Positions 32,858 through 41,308 of a stretch of 64,000 nt of DNA are shown piece after piece. Below the pieces are notes generated by a model, which searched no databases, was not told where the DNA came from, and saw nothing but the letters and a program-made list of their open reading frames with translations. Source of the DNA: Acidobacteriota bacterium (lineage in GTDB: Bacteria > Acidobacteriota > Thermoanaerobaculia > Gp7-AA8); assembly GCA_003223645.1 (NCBI GenBank), contig QHVT01000007.1:170531-234530 (forward strand). Direction: 5' to 3'. The position numbers and the translations under genes were made by a program. Positions within the stretch are counted from its first letter, which is position 1, and each line of letters begins with the position of its first letter.

Positions 32858-33861
32858 CGGGCTTCGCGAATCCGCTCTGGCTGCTGCTCGTGTTCGTCGT
32901 CCTCGCGCGCATCCTCCTTTTAGCGCTCGATCGCCGCGCGCGCGTCGGCGCCTTCGGCTTCTCGTCGTTCTCGCTCGTCGCGCCGTCGCGCGGCGTTCGC
33001 GCGATGACGTCGGCGATTCCGTTCTTTCTCGAGTCGCTCGCGCTGCTGCTGCTCATCGTCGCGCTCGCGCGTCCGCAACGCATCACGCGGCTCGCGGCCG
33101 GCGATCGCTACGGCATCGACATCGTCGTCGCGCTCGATGCCTCGGGCAGCATGGCCGCGGAGGATTTTCGTCCGCGCAACCGCTTTGCCGTCGCGAAAGA
33201 TCTCATCGCCGAGTTCATTCGACGGCGGCAGGACGACCGCATCGGCATCGTCACGTTCGGCAGCCGCGCCGCGACGCGCGTGCCGATCACGTACGACCGC
33301 CGCATCGCGGAGATGATTCTCGATCAGGCCGAGATCGGCGATCACGGAAACGGGACCGCGATCGGACACGCGCTCGCGACGTCGGTCAATCGACTGCGCA
33401 CGTCGAAGACGCGCAGCCGCGTGGTCATTCTCGTCACAGACGGCGTCAACAACTCCGGATCCATCGATCCGATTGTTGCTGCGCAACTCGCCGCGCGCAG
33501 CGGCATCAAGGTCTACACGATCGGCGTCGGCAGCGAAGGCCCGGTGCCGCTTCCGGTGAAGCGGCAGAATCCGTTCACCGGACAGATCGAGACGATCTAC
33601 ACGCACATTCGCGGCGAGCTCGATGAGAAATCGTTGTCGTCGATCGCGTCGATGACCGGCGGCGAGTTCTATCGCGCGACGGATGCGCGCGCGTTGTCGA
33701 ACGTGCTGCAGCGCATCGATCAACTCGAAAAGACGCGTCTCTCCCCGCCGAAGCAGCAGAACATCGACGAGCTGTACGCGTATCCGCTCGCGGCGGGATT
33801 GGTCCTCTTCGCGCTGGCTTTGTTGTGCGGAGAAACACTGTGGCTGAAGGTGCCGGCGTGA
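32854..33861 (+). CDS. batA: BatA, VWA-domain membrane protein
   Basis: 335 residues. Two N-terminal membrane helices, then a VWA domain with the MIDAS motif DASGSM (about residue 95), TFGSRAATRVP and VTDGVNNSG, and a last helix near the C-terminus (AAGLVLFALALLC). In related loci BatA assembles with BatB and helps envelope stress resistance, with MoxR acting on the VWA domain. It overlaps the upstream gene by four bases. A GC-rich inverted repeat separates it from batB. Confidence 0.9.
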   Translation: MTGFANPLWLLLVFVVLARILLLALDRRARVGAFGFSSFSLVAPSRGVRAMTSAIPFFLESLALLLLIVALARPQRITRLAAGDRYGIDIVVALDASGSMAAEDFRPRNRFAVAKDLIAEFIRRRQDDRIGIVTFGSRAATRVPITYDRRIAEMILDQAEIGDHGNGTAIGHALATSVNRLRTSKTRSRVVILVTDGVNNSGSIDPIVAAQLAARSGIKVYTIGVGSEGPVPLPVKRQNPFTGQIETIYTHIRGELDEKSLSSIASMTGGEFYRATDARALSNVLQRIDQLEKTRLSPPKQQNIDELYAYPLAAGLVLFALALLCGETLWLKVPA

Positions 33862-33882
33862 GAGGGGCAACCATGAGTGCAC

Positions 33883-33990
33883 TCCCGAGCCCGCGCCCGC
33901 GCCCGCTTCCGCGCCCGGGGCGGGCGAGCGAAGCGACTGCGTTCCCCCACCCCGGGCGCGGAAGCGGGCGCGGGCACGGGCACGGGACAG
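33883..33990. repeat. GC-rich inverted repeat (CCCGCGCCCGC family)
   Basis: CCCGAGCCCGCGCCCGCGCC runs are mirrored by GGGCGCGGAAGCGGGCGCGGG about 40 bp later. It lies between batA and batB and may form a strong hairpin that changes expression of the downstream genes. It is related to 1401-1521. Confidence 0.7.
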
Positions 33991-34012
33991 AGAGTGCGTG
34001 TGGGAGCACGCA

Positions 34013-34966
34013 ATGAGCTTCCGTACCGCGAACCTGCTCTGGCTGCTCGCGCTCGTTCCGTTCGCGTTCCTCCTTCTCTTCACGCGCGAGCGCCTGCGCA
34101 AACGCATTGCGCGCCGCTTCGCGTCCGAACATTTGCGCGGCGTCGCGAATCCCGCGCGCGTTCTTCGGCCGTGGCTCCTCACGCTCGCGCTCCTCGGCGC
34201 GATCCTCGCGCTGGCCGGTCCGTATCGCGGCTTCGTCGACGTGCCGCTGCTCGCCCGCGAGGCGAATCGTGTGCTGATCATCGACGTCTCGAACAGCATG
34301 GCCGCGACCGACGTCGGCACGTCGCGACTATCCGCGGCAAAGGCGATCGCGAAGCGGCTTGCAGAAGCGCAGCAGGGACGCGTCGCGCTGATCGTGTTCG
34401 AAGCATCGGCGGACGTCGTCTCGCCGCTGACGAGCGACAGCGAGGCGGTGATCGCGCTCCTCGACACATTGCAGCCCGGCGAAGTCGGCATGCCCGGCTC
34501 CGACGTCGGCAGCGCGATCACGGCCGGCATGCGCCTGATCGAAGCCGATCCGCTGCGCAACGCCGACATCGTGCTGATCAGCGACGGCGAGGATCAGGGC
34601 GCGCACGCCGACGAGGCGATCTCGCGCGCGAAGTCGCGCGGCATCATCGTCTCGACGATTCTCATCGGCAGCGCGGCCGGCGCGTCGATCCCGACGTCGA
34701 ACGGTCCCTTACGCGACTCGCGCGGCGAAGTCGTGACGACGTACGCGCGCGACGAAACGCTGCGCGAGATCGCGACGGCGACGAACGGCCGCATGCTCAC
34801 GAATCCGTTCGCCGAGCACGCTCTCGATCCGCTGCTCGCGAACGCGCGTCCGCGCGGCATCAACATCACGCACGCGCGCATCCCGATCGATCGCTATCAA
34901 TGGCCGCTCGCGCTCGCGTTCTTCCTCCTCCTCGGCGGCTCGCTCGCCAATCGAGGTGCCGAATGA
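34013..34966 (+). CDS. batB: BatB, VWA-domain membrane protein
   Basis: 317 residues. The topology and motifs parallel BatA: N-terminal helices, MIDAS start DVSNSM (about residue 91), VLISDGEDQG, and a C-terminal helix. The start has GGGAG six bases upstream, which selects the ATG over a GTG five codons earlier. It overlaps batC by four bases. Confidence 0.9.
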   Translation: MSFRTANLLWLLALVPFAFLLLFTRERLRKRIARRFASEHLRGVANPARVLRPWLLTLALLGAILALAGPYRGFVDVPLLAREANRVLIIDVSNSMAATDVGTSRLSAAKAIAKRLAEAQQGRVALIVFEASADVVSPLTSDSEAVIALLDTLQPGEVGMPGSDVGSAITAGMRLIEADPLRNADIVLISDGEDQGAHADEAISRAKSRGIIVSTILIGSAAGASIPTSNGPLRDSRGEVVTTYARDETLREIATATNGRMLTNPFAEHALDPLLANARPRGINITHARIPIDRYQWPLALAFFLLLGGSLANRGAE

Positions 34967-35568
34967 TCGCGCTGCTCCTCGCCATCGCCGTCAAGTGGTT
35001 CACCGAGACGAACTCGCACGCTGCATCGGCGCGCGGCGCGCGTGCATACGACAAGCAGCAGTACGGCGACGCCGTGAAGTCGTTTCAGCGCGCGAACGAG
35101 CTCGCGCCGACTCCGCGCAACGCCTTCAACCTCGGCACGTCGCAAATCGCCGCCGGCCAGCGCGAGCAGGGGAGTGCGACGCTGAGCGCGGCGATGAAAG
35201 ATCCGTCGCTGCGCTCCGACGCGCTCTTCAATCGCGGCAACAGCGCGCTCGCCTCGAAGGCGTTCGATCAGGCGATCGCCGACTACATCGAGACGCTCAA
35301 GCTCCGCCCCAACCACGCCGCCGCCAAACGCAATCTCGAGATCGCCCTCGCGCGCAAATCGGCATCGCAAACGTCGACTACCGGCAACCAGCAAAACAAA
35401 GCCGGCAAAAACCAGCAACAACAAAAACCGACACCGAGCGCAAACGGACAAAAGCCGCAGGGACAGCTCGATCTCGAGGCGCTGCTGCGCAGCGTGCAAC
35501 AGCAGGAGCAGGAAGAGTTGCGGCGGATGAAAGCGAAGGCGAACGCGGAGGGGCGGGTGGGGTGGTAG
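34963..35568 (+). CDS. batC: BatC, TPR protein
   Basis: 201 residues. A short hydrophobic N-terminus precedes two or three TPR-like helical repeats (ARAYDKQQYGDAVKSFQRAN and FNRGNSALASKAFDQAIADY), then a Gln/Lys-rich disordered tail with a closing helix (LRSVQQQEQEELRRMKAK). BatC usually sits in the periplasm and bridges the VWA proteins. Its start overlaps the batB stop. Confidence 0.85.
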   Translation: MIALLLAIAVKWFTETNSHAASARGARAYDKQQYGDAVKSFQRANELAPTPRNAFNLGTSQIAAGQREQGSATLSAAMKDPSLRSDALFNRGNSALASKAFDQAIADYIETLKLRPNHAAAKRNLEIALARKSASQTSTTGNQQNKAGKNQQQQKPTPSANGQKPQGQLDLEALLRSVQQQEQEELRRMKAKANAEGRVGW

Positions 35569-35570
35569 TC

Positions 35571-35682
35571 AGATGAAGGCAGAAGGCAGAAGGCAGAAGG
35601 CAGAAGGCAGAAGTGGCGAACCTCGAAACTGGAACCTCATCTTCTTCCTTCTGCTTTCTGCCTTCTGCCTTCTGCCTTCATC
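35571..35682. repeat. GCAGAAG inverted repeat, copy 3 (encodes BatD signal)
   Basis: Left arm of four to five GCAGAAG units, loop, right arm of TTCTGCC units. It contains the batD start codon (ATGAAGGCAGAAGG) and its complementary arm encodes the hydrophobic signal core. It begins three bases after the batC stop. Confidence 0.85.
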
Positions 35683-37183
35683 TGTACTTGCGAACGACCT
35701 CCTCGTCGACCCCAAAACCCTCCAACTCAACGATCTCACCACCATCACCGTTTCGCTCGAAGGCAACTTCGCCTCCGTGGACTCGGTCAACATTCCGCTC
35801 GACAATCTCGCGCTGGTCGGCGAGCCGTGGGTGTCGTCGGAGTTCGCTTGGATCAACGGTGAGGTCGTGCGGCGAAAAGTGTTTCGTTATCGCGCGCGGC
35901 CGTTGTTGGCGGGTGCTGCGCACGTGGGGCCGATCGTGCTGACGTCGAGCGACGGGAAGCGCGACACGTTGCCGCTCGTGAATCTGCAGGTCGAGCCGGA
36001 CCGGATTGCGGCGTCGAATGACCCCGAGGCGGTGCTGCGGGAGTTGATGGCGACGGGGAGGCCGCCGCTGTTCATGGTGGCCGAGGCGGACAAGCGCGAC
36101 GCGTGGATGGGCGAGCAGGTGATCGTCACGTGGTACCTCTACAACGCGGCGACGGTCGAGAACTGGCAGATCGTGAGCGTACCGAAGCTCGCCGAGTTTT
36201 GGAGCGAAGAGCTGGAGTCGCGCTCGTCGGAAGCGGAGCGCGTGTATGTCGGCAATCAGCTGATGCAGCGCGTGCGCATGCGGCGTGTCGCGCTCTATCC
36301 GCTGCGCGGAGGCGCGCTGGAGATCGGGAGCATGTCGGTGGAAGCGGCGGTGATGGAGCGGCTGCGCGGACCGTTCTCGATCTTCGAAGGCAATCTCGTC
36401 GAGACGACGTTCAGCTCCGCGCCGATCTCGATCAACGTCAAACCACTGCCGCCGGGACCGCCCGTCGATGCCGTTGGCGAGCTCCTGCTGAGTTGCGCGC
36501 CGGTGACGCAGCGCAACGGCGGACCGGTCGTCGTCGAGGCGACAGTCACGGGCAGCGGCAATCTGCGCGGCGCATCGCCGCCGCGCTTCGCGCGCGCGGT
36601 CGCGGGAAACGTGCAGGTCGAAAACGGCGAGACCGGCGTCGTGCACGAAGAAGGCAACGTCACGATGACGCGCAAGTGGCGCTTCCTGATTTTTCCGTCG
36701 CAATCGGGGACGCTGACGATTCCTGCGATGACAATGAACGTGTTCACGCCTTCGGCTGCGACGCGCAACACGCTGCGTTGCGAGGAGCAGACTTTGTTCA
36801 ACGCCGCCGCAGCACCCGACGGTGGCGGGGGAGTGGTGCGCGCCTCCGGCGCGCCTTCGGAAGCGCGCCGGAGGCGCGCACCACTCGTTGCGTTCCTGGC
36901 GTTGATCGCAGTCGCAGCAATCGCGATTGTTGTGTTTCCCCGCGCGAAGAAAGAGCTCGCACTTCGTCGCGAAGTGCGCGAGATCATGCGTTCCGGCGAT
37001 GTCCGTACGCGGATTGATGCGCGGCTCGGCGAAGAGCCGAGCGCGCTTCTAACGGCTCAAACCGATCGCGGCGACGCCTATCGCTCGCTCCGCTCGCTGC
37101 TCGACGCCATGGACCGCGACCGCGACCTCGGCATCGACGCAAACAAAGAGCTCGTCCGTCGTGTTAGAGAATTACTTCGATGA
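35573..37183 (+). CDS. batD: BatD, Bat-complex membrane protein
   Basis: 536 residues. The signal peptide arises from the repeat: MKAEGRRQKAEGR then a hydrophobic core IFFLLLSAFCLLPSSVLA. The body has the BatD pattern of tandem immunoglobulin-like domains (LVDPKTLQLNDLTTITVSLE, then WMGEQVIVTWYLYNAATVEN and PVVVEATVTGSGNLRG). A membrane helix lies near residues 440-460 (LVAFLALIAVAAIAIVVFP) with a charged cytoplasmic tail. Just before that helix a 55-bp palindromic repeat adds RASGAPSEARRRRA-type residues. Two independent repeat insertions have therefore shaped this single gene. Confidence 0.85.
   Translation: MKAEGRRQKAEGRSGEPRNWNLIFFLLLSAFCLLPSSVLANDLLVDPKTLQLNDLTTITVSLEGNFASVDSVNIPLDNLALVGEPWVSSEFAWINGEVVRRKVFRYRARPLLAGAAHVGPIVLTSSDGKRDTLPLVNLQVEPDRIAASNDPEAVLRELMATGRPPLFMVAEADKRDAWMGEQVIVTWYLYNAATVENWQIVSVPKLAEFWSEELESRSSEAERVYVGNQLMQRVRMRRVALYPLRGGALEIGSMSVEAAVMERLRGPFSIFEGNLVETTFSSAPISINVKPLPPGPPVDAVGELLLSCAPVTQRNGGPVVVEATVTGSGNLRGASPPRFARAVAGNVQVENGETGVVHEEGNVTMTRKWRFLIFPSQSGTLTIPAMTMNVFTPSAATRNTLRCEEQTLFNAAAAPDGGGGVVRASGAPSEARRRRAPLVAFLALIAVAAIAIVVFPRAKKELALRREVREIMRSGDVRTRIDARLGEEPSALLTAQTDRGDAYRSLRSLLDAMDRDRDLGIDANKELVRRVRELLR
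36831..36885. repeat. GTGCGCGCCTCCGGCGCGCC palindrome inside batD
   Basis: GAGTGGTGCGCGCCTCCGGC is mirrored by GCCGGAGGCGCGCACCACTC. The near-identical family member at 42736-42797 lies at the end of the MFS gene. Read in frame it adds an Arg-rich linker before the BatD membrane helix. Confidence 0.8.
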
Positions 37184-37731
37184 AGCGCCCGACTCTCCGC
37201 ACGCAACGTCTCACGCTCCGCCCGCACGCGCTCGAAGACGCGCCGGCGATCCAACGACTTTGCGGCGCGTATGAAGTCGCGCTCAACACGCTGATGATTC
37301 CGCATCCGTATCCCGATGGCGCGGCGGAGCAGTGGATCGCGAAGCAGCAGGAAGACTTCGATGCCGATCGCACCGTCAACTTCGCCATCGACGACGGCGA
37401 GGTCGCGGGCGGCATCGGCCTCGTGATGAAAGGCGACGGCATCGCCGAGATCGGCTACTGGATCGCCGTCCCGTTCTGGAATCGCGGCTACGCGTCGGAA
37501 GCGGCGATCGAAGTCGTGCGCTACGGATTCGAAGAGCGCAACCTCGTGCGCATCTTCGCGCAGCACTTCGGACGGAATGCTGCGTCAGGACGCGTGCTGC
37601 AGAAGGCGGGGATGCAGTACGAAGGAACGCTGCGGAGGCACCTGAAGAAGTGGGATGAGTACGTCGACCTGGTCTGCTACGGCGTGTTGCGCGAGGAATG
37701 GCTTAATGCGGCAGGACGAACGGGACGATGA
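37180..37731 (+). CDS. GNAT N-acetyltransferase (RimJ/L-type)
   Basis: 183 residues. RLTLRPHALEDAPAIQRL at the N-terminus, then IGYWIAVPFWNRGYASEA containing the acetyl-CoA loop, and the late ASGRVLQKAGMQYEGTLRRH of Rim-type acetyltransferases. It likely acetylates a protein N-terminus or small molecule. It overlaps batD by four bases, so it may be transcribed with the Bat genes although unrelated in function. Confidence 0.9.
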   Translation: MKRPTLRTQRLTLRPHALEDAPAIQRLCGAYEVALNTLMIPHPYPDGAAEQWIAKQQEDFDADRTVNFAIDDGEVAGGIGLVMKGDGIAEIGYWIAVPFWNRGYASEAAIEVVRYGFEERNLVRIFAQHFGRNAASGRVLQKAGMQYEGTLRRHLKKWDEYVDLVCYGVLREEWLNAAGRTGR

Positions 37732-37795
37732 ACAGCAACCCGAGGATTGCCGCGATCCAGCGTTCGAGCGTGTACGTGACTTTCGTTTCCATCAT
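37703..37795 (-). CDS. 30-aa putative membrane micro-protein
   Basis: A short open frame reads MMETKVTYTLERWIA followed by a hydrophobic stretch ILGLLFIVPFVLP to a stop, giving one membrane helix. It converges with the acetyltransferase and overlaps its 3' end by about 29 bp. No ribosome site is obvious. Function is unknown, and it may be fortuitous. Confidence 0.35.
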   Translation of the reverse strand: MMETKVTYTLERWIAAILGLLFIVPFVLPH

Positions 37796-37844
37796 GAGTC
37801 AGTAGACGCGGCGAATGTGGCGAAAGTGAGGCCGAGAGCCGTCA

Positions 37845-37921
37845 TTTTGGACTGCGGTGGCTGCGCCACCGCTTTTTTCTACGGTGTGCAAAAGCGGCAG
37901 CGTAGCTGCCGCAGTCCAAAG
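37845..37921. repeat. palindromic repeat TTTGGACTGCGG...CCGCAGTCCAAA
   Basis: TTTTGGACTGCGGTGGCTGC pairs with GCAGCGTAGCTGCCGCAGTCCAAA around a short T-rich centre. It ends at the base immediately before the stop codon of the next minus-strand gene. Confidence 0.75.
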
Positions 37922-38263
37922 TCACTTCCTCGCGCGAAGGCCGTCGGCCGTCTCCTGGATCCGCTGAAATCCCTCTTTCGCGAGAGCCGCGCGCATTTCA
38001 TCGTCGGCAGGCGCGCCGATGATCTCGAGTGAGTCGACGGTTTCGTGGTGGAGGACGATCATCGCGAAGAGCGTGCGCCAGTCGTGGGCGTATTGAAACA
38101 GCGTCACATCGATGTGCGGCCACTCCTGCCGGCGCAGCCACGCTTCTTCCGCGGCGGCGCGGTTGGCCGCCGTCTCCATGATCCACACCGGCGTGTGAAA
38201 CGCGAGCTGGTGGAGACGCGCGGAGAAATCGGGAGCGAAGACGATGGCGACGTTCACGGCCAT
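37922..38263 (-). CDS. hypothetical protein, 113 aa
   Basis: I do not recognise this protein. It begins AVNVAIVFAPDFSARLHQLAFHTPVWIM and has an alpha/beta feel (ETVDSLEIIGAPADDEM, then a helical end ETADGLRARK). No signal or membrane segment is seen. It is flanked on both sides by repeat elements that abut its start and its stop exactly, so it is an isolated gene. Confidence 0.6.
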   Translation of the reverse strand: MAVNVAIVFAPDFSARLHQLAFHTPVWIMETAANRAAAEEAWLRRQEWPHIDVTLFQYAHDWRTLFAMIVLHHETVDSLEIIGAPADDEMRAALAKEGFQRIQETADGLRARK

Positions 38264-38357
38264 GGTTGCGCGGTTACTCGGTTACGCCGTTTCGCGGTGA
38301 GGACAGTTGCGATTGATGCCGCGCAACTGCGTGACCGCGTAACCGCGCAACCGAGGT
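38264..38357. repeat. GGTTACGC/GCGTAACC inverted repeat
   Basis: GGTTGCGCGGTTACTCGGTTACGC is answered by GCGTGACCGCGTAACCGCGCAACC. It lies exactly between the hypothetical gene start and the stop of the M2 peptidase. The family recurs at 63322-63410. Confidence 0.75.
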
Positions 38358-40252
38358 CACCAGCCGCAGGTCTTCCCCTGGTTCTGCTGATCGAGCCAGT
38401 CGAGCAGCGGCCGGAAGTAATCGACGATCGCCGTGGCGTCCATCTGCTTCTGTCCCGTCAGCGCCTCCAGCGCCTCCGGCCACGGACGGCTCTTCCCCAT
38501 CGCCAGCATCTTCTCCAGGCGCGCACCTGCTTCCTTGTTGCCGTAAATCGAGCAACGGTTCAGCGGCCCCTGGTACCCGGCGATCTGGCAGAGAGCGCGG
38601 TGGAACTGGAACTGGAGAATGCGCGCGAGGAAGTAGCGCGCGTACGGCACGTTCGCCGCGATGTGATACTTCGCGCCCGGATCGAAGAGCTCCTCGCCGC
38701 GCGCGCCGGCCGGCGCGATGCCCTGATATTGCTTGCGCAGCTCCCACCACGCCGCGTTGTAGTTCGCCGGCGTCACCTCGCCGCTGAAGACTTTCCAGCG
38801 CCACTTGTCCATCAGCACGCCGAACGGCAGGAACGCGATCTTGTCGAGCGCGTCGCGCAGCAGCAGCGGAATGTCCGCCGACGCCGGCGGCTCGGTGTCG
38901 ATCAGTTTCACGGTCTTGAGATACGCGGGTGTGACGGAGAGCGCGATCGTGTCGCCGACGGCCTCGTGGAATCCGTCGTTCGCACTGTCTTTGTAGAGGA
39001 ACGGCTGCGTGTTGTACGCGCGCTGATAGAAGTTGTGTCCGAGCTCGTGATGGACGGTCGTGAAGTCGTCGGCGTTCTTCTCGATGCACATCTTGAGGCG
39101 CAGGTCCTCGACGTCATCGACGTCCCACGCGCTGGCGTGGCAGACGACGTCGCGGTCGCGCGGCTTGACGAAGAGTGAGCGGGACCAGAACGTCTTCGGC
39201 AGCGGCGCGAAGCCAAGCGACATGAAGAAGCGCTCGCCGAAGCGGACCATCTCCAACTCGTCGATGTCTTTGCGCTTCTGCAGAATCTGCGTCAGGTCAT
39301 AGCCGCGATTCGCCTTCGGCGGCGCGACGACGTCGTAGATGTTGCCCCACTCCTGCGCCCAGATGTTGCCGAGGAGATGCGCGGGGATCGGCTGTCCGGG
39401 AGGGACGACGCTCTCGCCGTATTTTTTGGTGAGGTTCCAGCGCACGTAGCAATGCAGCGAGTCGTACAGCGGCTTGACCTGATTCCAGAGCCGATCGATT
39501 TCCGCCGCGAATGCCTCCGGCTTCATGTCATATTTCGAGCGCCACATCACGCCGACGTCGGCGTATCCGAGCTCGCGCGCGCCCTGATTCATCAGCTGCA
39601 CGAAGCGCGTGTACTTGTCGCGCATCGGCGGCGAGACGGTGTGCCATCCGCGCCAGGCCTCGAGCAGCTTCTGCGGATCGTGGCTCGAGCGCATGAGGTT
39701 CTCGATCTCGCCGATGTCCCAGCAGTCGTCGCCCGTTTTTCCGGGCGGGCAATACTTGCCGGCGCCGTACGTCGCCTCGAGCTCCGACCCGATGCGCGCC
39801 ATTTCCGCGGTCAGCGCGGGATCGGACGGGCCGGGGGAGGTGAGGGCGAGCTTGATGAGATCGAGCTTGCGGCGCATGTCGTACGGCAGCTGCAGGTGGT
39901 CGAACTTCGCGGCCTCCTTCGCCATCTCCACGCCGGCGTTGATCAGCTTCTCGTTTTCCTTCGCGGCGATGACCTGCGTGTCGTCGGTGATGTATGTCGA
40001 TTGCACCCACGAGGCGCGTTGTGCGTCGACGTTCATCGCGGCGAGGCGCGCTTCCGAATCGGCGACGAACTTCGCGGCCTCTTCCGCTGTCGGGCCCGGC
40101 GGAGGCAGCGGCATCGGCGCCGGTGCCGGCTCCGTCGCTGCGGCGGCGGACGCGGCAGCGGCGGCGGGCTCGGGTGTGGGATTCATGACGGGCCTCGTCG
40201 TGGTTGTGCAGGCGGCGCAAATGAAGACGAGGATCGCAAGAAGTCGGCGCAT
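38357..40252 (-). CDS. M2 family peptidyl-dipeptidase (ACE-like) lipoprotein
   Basis: 631 residues. It is the bacterial homologue of angiotensin-converting enzyme, a zinc dipeptidyl carboxypeptidase. The zinc site HHELGHNFYQ lies near residue 402 and the third ligand near 428 in FHEAVGD. MRSSHDPQKLLEAW and GQPIPAHLLGNIWAQ are family landmarks. A lipoprotein signal (LLAILVFICAAC) followed by a Pro/Ala linker anchors it in the periplasm or outer membrane. A GGGGG ribosome site eight bases upstream supports this ATG over one in the upstream repeat. These enzymes are frequent in Acidobacteria and probably trim peptides for nutrition. Confidence 0.94.
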   Translation of the reverse strand: MRRLLAILVFICAACTTTTRPVMNPTPEPAAAAASAAAATEPAPAPMPLPPPGPTAEEAAKFVADSEARLAAMNVDAQRASWVQSTYITDDTQVIAAKENEKLINAGVEMAKEAAKFDHLQLPYDMRRKLDLIKLALTSPGPSDPALTAEMARIGSELEATYGAGKYCPPGKTGDDCWDIGEIENLMRSSHDPQKLLEAWRGWHTVSPPMRDKYTRFVQLMNQGARELGYADVGVMWRSKYDMKPEAFAAEIDRLWNQVKPLYDSLHCYVRWNLTKKYGESVVPPGQPIPAHLLGNIWAQEWGNIYDVVAPPKANRGYDLTQILQKRKDIDELEMVRFGERFFMSLGFAPLPKTFWSRSLFVKPRDRDVVCHASAWDVDDVEDLRLKMCIEKNADDFTTVHHELGHNFYQRAYNTQPFLYKDSANDGFHEAVGDTIALSVTPAYLKTVKLIDTEPPASADIPLLLRDALDKIAFLPFGVLMDKWRWKVFSGEVTPANYNAAWWELRKQYQGIAPAGARGEELFDPGAKYHIAANVPYARYFLARILQFQFHRALCQIAGYQGPLNRCSIYGNKEAGARLEKMLAMGKSRPWPEALEALTGQKQMDATAIVDYFRPLLDWLDQQNQGKTCGW

Positions 40253-40270
40253 CGAATCCCCCTGATGGTG

Positions 40271-40367
40271 TGAATGGATGGCAGATGATGGATGGCAGAT
40301 GACAGATGGCAGATGGCGGTCTCGAATCGCCATCTGCCATCCGCCATCCGCCATCCGTTCACGCCAT
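40271..40367. repeat. GATGGCAGATGG inverted repeat, short copy
   Basis: Tandem GATGGCA units followed by GCCATCTGCCATCCGCC, the same family as 9313-9517. It sits between two divergent genes (M2 peptidase and regulatory-domain protein), and could influence either promoter. Confidence 0.75.
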
Positions 40368-40498
40368 CTCGTGTTTACAAGCGGGCTGCGCAGATTGCGC
40401 GGCCCGCGAGTATAGCCAAAACGTTGCCACTCGCTCGCCCGTATCAGTTTCGGCGGATGCTACTATCCCGCCCGAAATTTTCTCATCGAAGGAGACCC

Positions 40499-41245
40499 AT
40501 GACACACGCCAAAACGAAGTGGAGACTCGCGGCCATCCTGATGTTCGTCGCCGCGCTTCCGGTAGTTGCCGCGCCGAAGCGCCGGTCGGTGAGCAAACCG
40601 ATCACTGCCCCGTTCACCGCCACCGTCAAGGGCAGCGTCGTCGACTCGACCACCGGGCTGCCCGTCGCCTTCGCGACGATTGCGATCTCCAATCTGAAAG
40701 TGACGACCACGAAGGAAGGGACGTTCGAGCTCAACAACGTCAACGGCATCGGAGTCAACGTTCCGGTGGTCGCCAGCCGCACCGGCTACAACAGCGACAC
40801 GCAGACGATCGCCGGCAACGGCACGTTCACGCTCACCTTCCACCTGCGGTCGCGGCCGACGATCGCCGTGCGCCTCACCAACGGCACCACCGTGCAGCTC
40901 GACGACGACAGCGTGAAGTTCGGCTATCTCATTCTCTTCAGCGGATACATCACGACGACGAGTCAGCAGTTCTGCAAGGGCGACGGCACGCGCGTGACGG
41001 TTCCGATCACCGACATCAAGAAGATCACCGGCCCGTCGCAGATCGTCACGAACTCCAGCTGCTGCACGCGTCTCAACGCCGAGCTGCAGCGCGTGCGCGT
41101 CGAGCAGAAGAGCGGCCAGGCCGACGACATGACGTTCAAGGAGTCGTGCGACGGCTACACCGTCGACTTTCTCGGGCACGATCACACGACCGGCGACAAC
41201 GTGTTCTACAAGTTTTCCGATATCGCGGAGATTACGTTCCCGTAG
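40499..41245 (+). CDS. secreted protein with carboxypeptidase-regulatory-like domain
   Basis: 248 residues. A signal peptide (AAILMFVAALPVVAAP) leads to a CarboxypepD_reg-like sandwich (VKGSVVDSTTGLPVAFATIAI, then TTKEGTFELNNV). The second half, unassigned, contains a CCxRL pair and several Cys (QFCKGDG, SSCCTRLN, ESCDGY), suggesting disulphides. AAGGAG lies six bases before the ATG and fixes the start. Possibly a cell-surface or periplasmic binding protein; function unknown. Confidence 0.72.
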   Translation: MTHAKTKWRLAAILMFVAALPVVAAPKRRSVSKPITAPFTATVKGSVVDSTTGLPVAFATIAISNLKVTTTKEGTFELNNVNGIGVNVPVVASRTGYNSDTQTIAGNGTFTLTFHLRSRPTIAVRLTNGTTVQLDDDSVKFGYLILFSGYITTTSQQFCKGDGTRVTVPITDIKKITGPSQIVTNSSCCTRLNAELQRVRVEQKSGQADDMTFKESCDGYTVDFLGHDHTTGDNVFYKFSDIAEITFP

Positions 41246-41280
41246 AGGCGGAGCCCGAGCCCGGGCGCGGGCTCGGGATA
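41244..41280. repeat. small GC-rich palindrome (terminator-like)
   Basis: GGAGCCCGAGCCCGGG pairs with CCGGGCGCGGGCTC. It lies directly after the stop of the secreted protein gene, so it may act as a terminator; no T-tract follows. Confidence 0.5.
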
Positions 41281-41308
41281 GTCAAGCGCGATAGAATCGC
41301 GCTCTCCT

